DNA from: Phlebiopsis flavidoalba
Taxonomy: Eukaryota; Basidiomycota; Agaricomycetes; Polyporales; Phanerochaetaceae
DNA length: 64,000 bases
Direction of reading: 5' to 3'
NCBI GenBank assembly: GCA_035772785.1
Contig: JAOCPU010000073.1
Span: 1 to 64,000, forward strand
In this document: positions 59,022 through 64,000 of the stretch, piece after piece
Layout: each line of letters opens with the position of its first letter
Numbering within the stretch: the stretch's first letter is position 1
Program-made: the position numbers and the translations under genes
Notes under the pieces: model-generated
What the model saw: the letters and a program-made list of their open reading frames with translations, nothing else
Told to the model about the DNA's origin: nothing
Databases searched by the model: none

Positions 59022-59499
59022 AGGAGATAGCGATTGGGCGGGTATTGCAGATGGTTCTAAGTAGTTCGACGCGGACAAGGACGCTGGATCCGCTTGACAC
59101 GAATAGTCACTATGCAAGCAGAGAAGATTATATTCATGACCCGTCCTCACTACTTCGTGGCCAGTAGTAGTCCAAGTGTACAGTAAACCAGCACGAGTGA
59201 ACCAAGAAATGAACCACGGCAATTGATGGAAACACAGAGTGTCACTCAGTCACCGTGTCATTGTCAGGAATGGCTGCGATACCGAAAATGGGCTTCAGTC
59301 GACGGCCTGGACCATTGTTACGCATGCGATGGAGGCCTTGGGGTGTGCCGGCGCCTGCGGCTGACCGATGGTCGAATTGGCGAGGTTTTGGTGACCAGAA
59401 CTCGCTGGAGCACGGATCGCGGGATCGGTCAGCCTCAGAAGGCAGGGACGATCGCAGCCAGCCTCGAAAGCGATATAAGGGCACTCGAACGACTCGCAG

Positions 59500-61400
59500 C
59501 CTTTCCTCCACAACCTACACCCGTACCACACACATCCGCATACCCAGCTACCAGAATACCAGCTATCAGCTACCACCAAAACCATCATACAAAATGCCTT
59601 TTACCTTCACAAACATCCACATGAAGGCTTCGCGTCACCGTCCCCCAGCTCGACCCCTGCGGGCTTCACCGCCAGCCCGCGCTTGGTAGGACGGGCGATC
59701 CTCAAAGCCTCCGCTAACCCCGATCATCCGCCCTCCCGTCCGCACCACCGTCGCTCAACCCGCAAGAGCTCCTCGTCTCCCCCGCGCGAAAACACCCCGC
59801 ACGCGCTCCTCCCGGTGTTCCACTCCCGGTGCCTCTTCGCTGCATGCCCAAAAGCGCGCTGGACAGTCAAGTAACCCCATGCGCACTGAGGAAGTACGAG
59901 GAGTTCGTTGAGGGCGGCGTACGAGGCCGAGGCGCGCAGGTTCACACCTTGAGCTCATGCAGTGCCGCGGCGGCCGTGCGTTGAGTGCTCTACTTTCGAG
60001 TGTGAGCGGCCCCCACGCGCGCGGTCCCCCCCCCCGTGGTACATATGTGCAAGCAGTGGGAGTGCGTAGCGGCGGAAAAGTGGCGCAGCGCCGTGGCTGT
60101 CTCTCGGGTGGTGGTAAATTCCGGTGAGTGGAGGGACGGTGCCCTCTACAGTCGGGGACCTTGTCGTGTTTTCACTTGACTTGGAGAGCGGCCCGGATGG
60201 ATGCTCGAGTTGGCGCCCTGGATTGAGCCATGTAATCCCGCACCCCTAGTGGGGAGCGGTTTTTGTTCGTCTTGAGCTTGGCTACGCTTTCTACCCACTA
60301 GTTCCAGCGGGCTTCGACCCGGTATTCCCTCCTGAACGGTGGCACATGGCGCAAACGCGCCGACCCCGACCGAACCGACAGCAACGACCCGACCTTTCCG
60401 ACCTTTTGGACCCCGGGACGACTTTGTCTCGTTCATCTTCCTGAGGTAATCTCTCTCCTCTCATTTTCGTATCGTGGCTAATTATTTTTGACCCAGATCC
60501 AGAGAGTTATAATCTGTCTTTGCTTTAGGTTTTCGATAGGAACTGGGGAGGCACTCAGGGCCCGCCGTCTTCCTGGTCCCCTCAGCGGGTCTCCATGGGC
60601 CCGAATGTATGTGAGCTGTCGTCAGGCCGTCGCGTAGCTGTGTGTCTTCTGTCTGTGACACCCAACGATGCAAGGACACCCCGCATCTTTTGGCCTAGGG
60701 GCCATCCCCCGATGGTGAGGGCACGGGCCGTTTGAGGGCGTCCTGGCGCATACCTCTATCGTAGGTCCCTCGGGACGAGTAACGCTCGCCCACGCCTATG
60801 CTGCGAGGTGACGCGAGGTACACAACCACCATGCGCTTTGTCTACTGGGATCGGATTTTTTGTCTTGAGTTTTGAGCTATCGAATATAGTTCAATGTCAA
60901 TTGTATGCCATTTAAGCTGCGCAGGTCATCACCTGTCATGTGATAAGAAAGCTTCCGGTCCGGCACGGTGTGCACACTTGGGTCTTTGATTTGCTGTACG
61001 TTGGCCATACGTTTTCTAGTGGAAGCCAGCGCATGTGCCCGTTCGTAGGTGCACTGGCGGTTTGCCGGGGCACTCCGGAAGGCAAAAATGCCATCGGAAA
61101 AGCGTTCTGCTCACGAGCTGACTACCTTTGGTTCTAACTTTGTAAATGAGGATGGACTAGCGTCGAAGAGAGAAGCCCATGAGAGGCATACATTGAGAGC
61201 CACTTTATGACTATTCCAAGGCGTATGGTTGTACGGGTAAATCGAATAGGTTAAAGGGGTAAGGTTTCAGTTCGGGGAAAAGACGTGTCTATGGCGCGTT
61301 TGATCGCGTGGTTACGAGCCGGCTCCTGTCCATCTTCTGTTACCGCTCTTGAACTGCCTGTCAAATTAGGACGCTCTAGTGACGAGTTGGCGATTTTCGA
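59500..61400. repeat. Tandem unit copy A, about 1.9 kb
   Basis: Shares a long series of blocks in the same order with 62155-63995: CACATCCGCATACCCAGCTA, CATCCACATGAAGGCTTC, TCGCTCAACCCGCAAGAGCT, CGCACCCCTAGTGGG, GGGCGTCCTGGCGCAT, ATCGAATATA then CAATGTCAATTGTAT, and AAGACGTGTCTAT. Identity is moderate, with many small indels, so this is an old or fast-decaying duplication. No terminal repeats or transposase were identified. Confidence 0.8.
59594..59970 (+). CDS. Small hypothetical protein in unit A, disrupted
   Basis: ATG 59594 gives MPFTFTNIHMKAS, then frames diverge. FTASP-type, DHPPSRPHHRRSTRKSS and SLNPQELLVSP readings correspond to parts of the better preserved copy B. The C-terminal EEYEE-like part survives only as YEEFVEGG. 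It is probably broken. The family is unknown to me. Confidence 0.4.
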
Positions 61401-62150
61401 ACTGTTTTCTGTAGCATCCAGGGCGGACGGACGTGCAAAGGTGGTTGTTTCATAAACACTCACGGCACCCGAAAACCGTGCCCTCGGCGGTCGGTGAGAT
61501 AAAGGTTCCCCGGATGTGCAGGTCTGAACTTTTTCCTTAATCAATATAGTCAGGCGCGCTTAATAACTCAATTATATGTCTCCATTTATTGCTCCCATTT
61601 GAGCCATTTCACATTGTTAAATCATGTCTAGGCTTGCTTTCTAGGGAGGCATATGGAAATGGTGACAATGCGGCAAAAACGGGAGGTGGCGTAAGAAAGA
61701 GCAATTGTCCATAAACAGTTTTTGGGTTTCTAGCTGATGCATGGCTGAGAAATAAACGACAGTACAGTCACGATAAATATTGCGTTTTATTTCCATATCG
61801 TATCCTCAACGCCCACGTGCAGCGGGAACAGTTGGGTCCCTTTCCGCGTTGCAACGTGCTGCCGTTTTGGAAACCCACAACAATCTTTCCCTTACTTTTT
61901 CTTACGACCCCATTTCTCCCCCACAATTTTTAACCCCACACTTTTGATTACGAACACGCCTGGAGCGAACTGCTTCGATTTTACAAAGCTGGCCACGCAC
62001 ACGCATGCGGGTCCGAGTGATCGAGGCTGACCCCCTCCCCGACGATATACAACGGTCCGAAAGCTACGACGTCAGTGAGATGTCAGCCTCAAAAGTCGCT
62101 GCTTACGATCGCTGTCATGCCTCTAATTGGCAATATAAGTTTTGCGGTCG
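60000..62150. other. Rest of unit A and inter-unit spacer
   Basis: After the small ORF the duplicated block continues to about 61400 with no open frame conserved between copies. 61400-62150 separates the units and shows no gene. Confidence 0.45.
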
Positions 62151-62307
62151 ACGATTTGCAGCCTCTCCCCACAACCTACCTTCTCCGGGGGTACACACCA
62201 CGCACCACATCCGCATACCCAGCTACCGTGTGCTACCAGCTACCAGCTACCAGCCGAATGTACCATCACACACAAAAAGCCCTTTCACCTTTCGTACCAA
62301 CATCCAC

Positions 62308-62635
62308 ATGAAGGCTTCCGTCACAGTCGTCCAGTCGACCCTGGGGGCTTCACCGCCGCCCCGCGCTGGCCGCCGGGCGTTCAAAAAGCACCCCTACCAC
62401 CCCCGTCATCCACCCTCCCGTCCGCACCACCTCGCTCAACCCGCAAGAGCTCCTCGCTCCCCGCGCGACCCCCGCCGCGCTCTCCCGGGTCACCCTGGTG
62501 CCTCTTGCTGAGGCCCAGAAGCGCGCGGACATCAAGTACCGCCGCGAGGAGTACGAGGAGCGCGAGGCGGCGTATGAGGCTATGAGGCGCGCAGGTTCCA
62601 CCTCGCCCTCATGCGCGCCGCGGGCACGTGCGTGA
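62308..62635 (+). CDS. Small hypothetical protein in unit B
   Basis: ATG 62308 reads MKASVTVVQSTLG. After slips the frame reads TPVIHPPVRTTSLNPQELLA, APRATPAALSRVTLVPLAEA, QKRADIKYRREEYEEREAAY and EAMRRAG, stopping at 62635. The second half is an alternating Arg/Glu helix likely to be a coiled coil or a single long amphipathic helix. Copy A preserves the start and the SLNPQELL block, which supports past selection on a protein. No domain known to me matches. The true frame in the Pro-rich middle is uncertain because all three frames are open there. Confidence 0.45.
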
Positions 62636-62924
62636 GTGCTCGATTCTTCGAGTGCAAGCCCCGCGCGCGATCGTCTGCCCGCGGGTAGACGCGGAAGTGC
62701 GCAGCCGTGTCTGCTCTCGGGTGGTGGTCGTGTGCGGTGGACGGGCCCGCTAGTCGGGACTTGGTCTTGGGTTTTGACTTGGACAGTGCCCTGGATGGTG
62801 CTTGAATGGTGCCCTGGATGGTGCCATGCATCCTGCGCCCCTAGTGGGCGCGGGTCGTCGTTGCTCTGACAGTTTTGCCTTACAGTTAGGCCGACCGACC
62901 CCTACTGCTCACGCACCCGACCCC

Positions 62925-62953
62925 CGACCGACCGACCGACCGACCGACCGACC
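62925..62953. repeat. (CGAC)n microsatellite
   Basis: About seven tandem CGAC/GACC units. Copy A has only scattered CCGACC pieces at the matching place (about 60358-60410), so the tract expanded in copy B. Confidence 0.85.
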
Positions 62954-64000
62954 AACCCTGGACCCAGGACGACTTGCATAGGTTCGTTAGGACCTGGGGA
63001 GGTAGGGCCCGCCTCTTCCGTGGGTCAGCGGCTCCATAGGCCAGATGTTGTGAGTACCGTCAACCTCATCGTAGCAAATTCTCCTCACGCGAACGATACA
63101 GAAGCCCTATGGAAGATCAGGGATAGGGACACGCCAGAAAGGAACCGCATCTTGCCTATGGAGCTCTCCCGGGTGAATTTTTAGGGAGGGATTCACGGTT
63201 ATGGCCCGTGTGTGGGCGTCCTGGCGCATGTACCTCTTCGTGGGTTCCTCGGGACGAGTACCTTGTGCGCTGTGGGCGGGCGAGGGAAACCAACATGCGC
63301 TTGAGCTACGATATCAGATTGATCAGTGTCTTGGGTTTTGACCTATCGAATATAATCAATGTCAATTGTATACGCTTCGGGCTGCGTCCACTCCCTACCT
63401 GCGTGATAGAAAAAGCAGTCTTCGGGTCCGGCAACGGTGCCGCTTGAGTTACTTTGGCTGTGCGTCACGGCACACGTTTCGTGTGTGGATCCGCGCATTG
63501 GGCCGGTTTCATAGGTGCACAGAGGCTTGCCGAGGGATTCGGGATAGCATGTCATCGCCGGAAGTGCGTCCGGCTCACAGAACTTGATCTAGATGGTAGA
63601 GATTTCTAGGAAGGTTGCTTTGGCCGGTTACTCCTTTTTCATTATACAGACTTGTGTTCCAGAATTTCATCTCCTCAATTGATTTGCATGGTTGTTGAAG
63701 CGAGTCACGGACTAATCGTTCCATAGCTAACCTTACAAATGATGTAAATTCGGCGTCGAAAGAAAGCCCATGAGGTACTCAAGTGAAGAAGTCGTGTCAT
63801 GTTCAATGGCTGTTTCAAGGCGATGGTGGACGGGGTCATTGTGCATGGGGGAGCTTTGCGGAGCTTTATATTGAATTAAAGGGCTGAGTTTAAGGGGAAA
63901 GACGTGTCTATACGCGTTGATCGCGTGTTCGACCGGCTCCTATCCGTCTTCTTTACCGCTCTGAATTGCCTTGTCAAATTGACCTCAGTGACGAGTTGAC

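Larger units (their letters stand above)
62155..63995. repeat. Tandem unit copy B, runs to the window end
   Basis: Second copy of the unit, offset about 2.65 kb from copy A. The match to copy A persists to the last bases (GTGACGAGTTG), so the unit continues beyond the window. Confidence 0.8.

Overview
The window looks like nuclear DNA of a filamentous basidiomycete, most likely an agaricomycete. Coding sequence is broken by many short GT..AG introns of about 45-75 nt with CTRAY-type branch points. Several promoters carry a TATA box 40-80 bp before the start codon. The recognisable families (MetE-like proteins, fungal P450s, an isopenicillin-N-synthase-like oxygenase and a two-finger C2H2 family beginning with an LPSIRxxFP motif) are typical of that group. 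The species cannot be named from the sequence.

Layout. 0.3-1.0 kb: a four-exon orphan gene whose reading frame closes perfectly after splicing. 1-3 kb: no recognisable gene. About 3-17 kb: a GC- and CpG-rich block with several families of degenerate tandem repeats and one clear gene, a C2H2 zinc-finger gene on the minus strand (4.46-5.77 kb). 18-36 kb: less GC-rich and gene-poor, but with an array of plus-strand C2H2 paralogues at 24.3, 26.7, 28.4, 32.9 and 35.2 kb, plus two decayed fragments. A further member is at 40.8 kb. 37-39.5 kb: a 2OG-Fe(II) oxygenase convergent with a PaiB/FMN-binding-like gene. 42-45.2 kb (minus): a WD40 gene downstream of an uncharacterised basidiomycete-family gene. 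45.6-46.7 kb: an HDHD2-like HAD hydrolase. 47.3-50.8 kb: two MetE-like genes arranged tail to tail. 52.15-52.48 kb: a TA-flanked palindromic MITE. 53.3-59.0 kb: two tandem cytochrome P450 genes. 59.5-64 kb: two diverged copies of a roughly 1.85-kb unit with a short basic/acidic ORF; the second runs off the window.

How the genes work together. The 37-59 kb half carries metabolic genes: two P450s, a 2OG oxygenase, two MetE-like proteins and a HAD phosphatase. No biosynthetic core enzyme is visible, so a secondary-metabolite cluster is only a weak inference. The 18-41 kb part is dominated by one expanding family of putative transcription factors. Members share exon structure: a phase-1 intron right after the N-terminal motif, an intron inside finger 1, and an intron between the fingers.

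Reading caution. Otherwise well-conserved genes of unrelated families carry single-base frameshifts, many of them one extra base in a homopolymer. I read many of these as consensus errors, not true pseudogenes, but cannot prove it. Coordinates for frameshifted genes are outer limits, not exact CDS boundaries.
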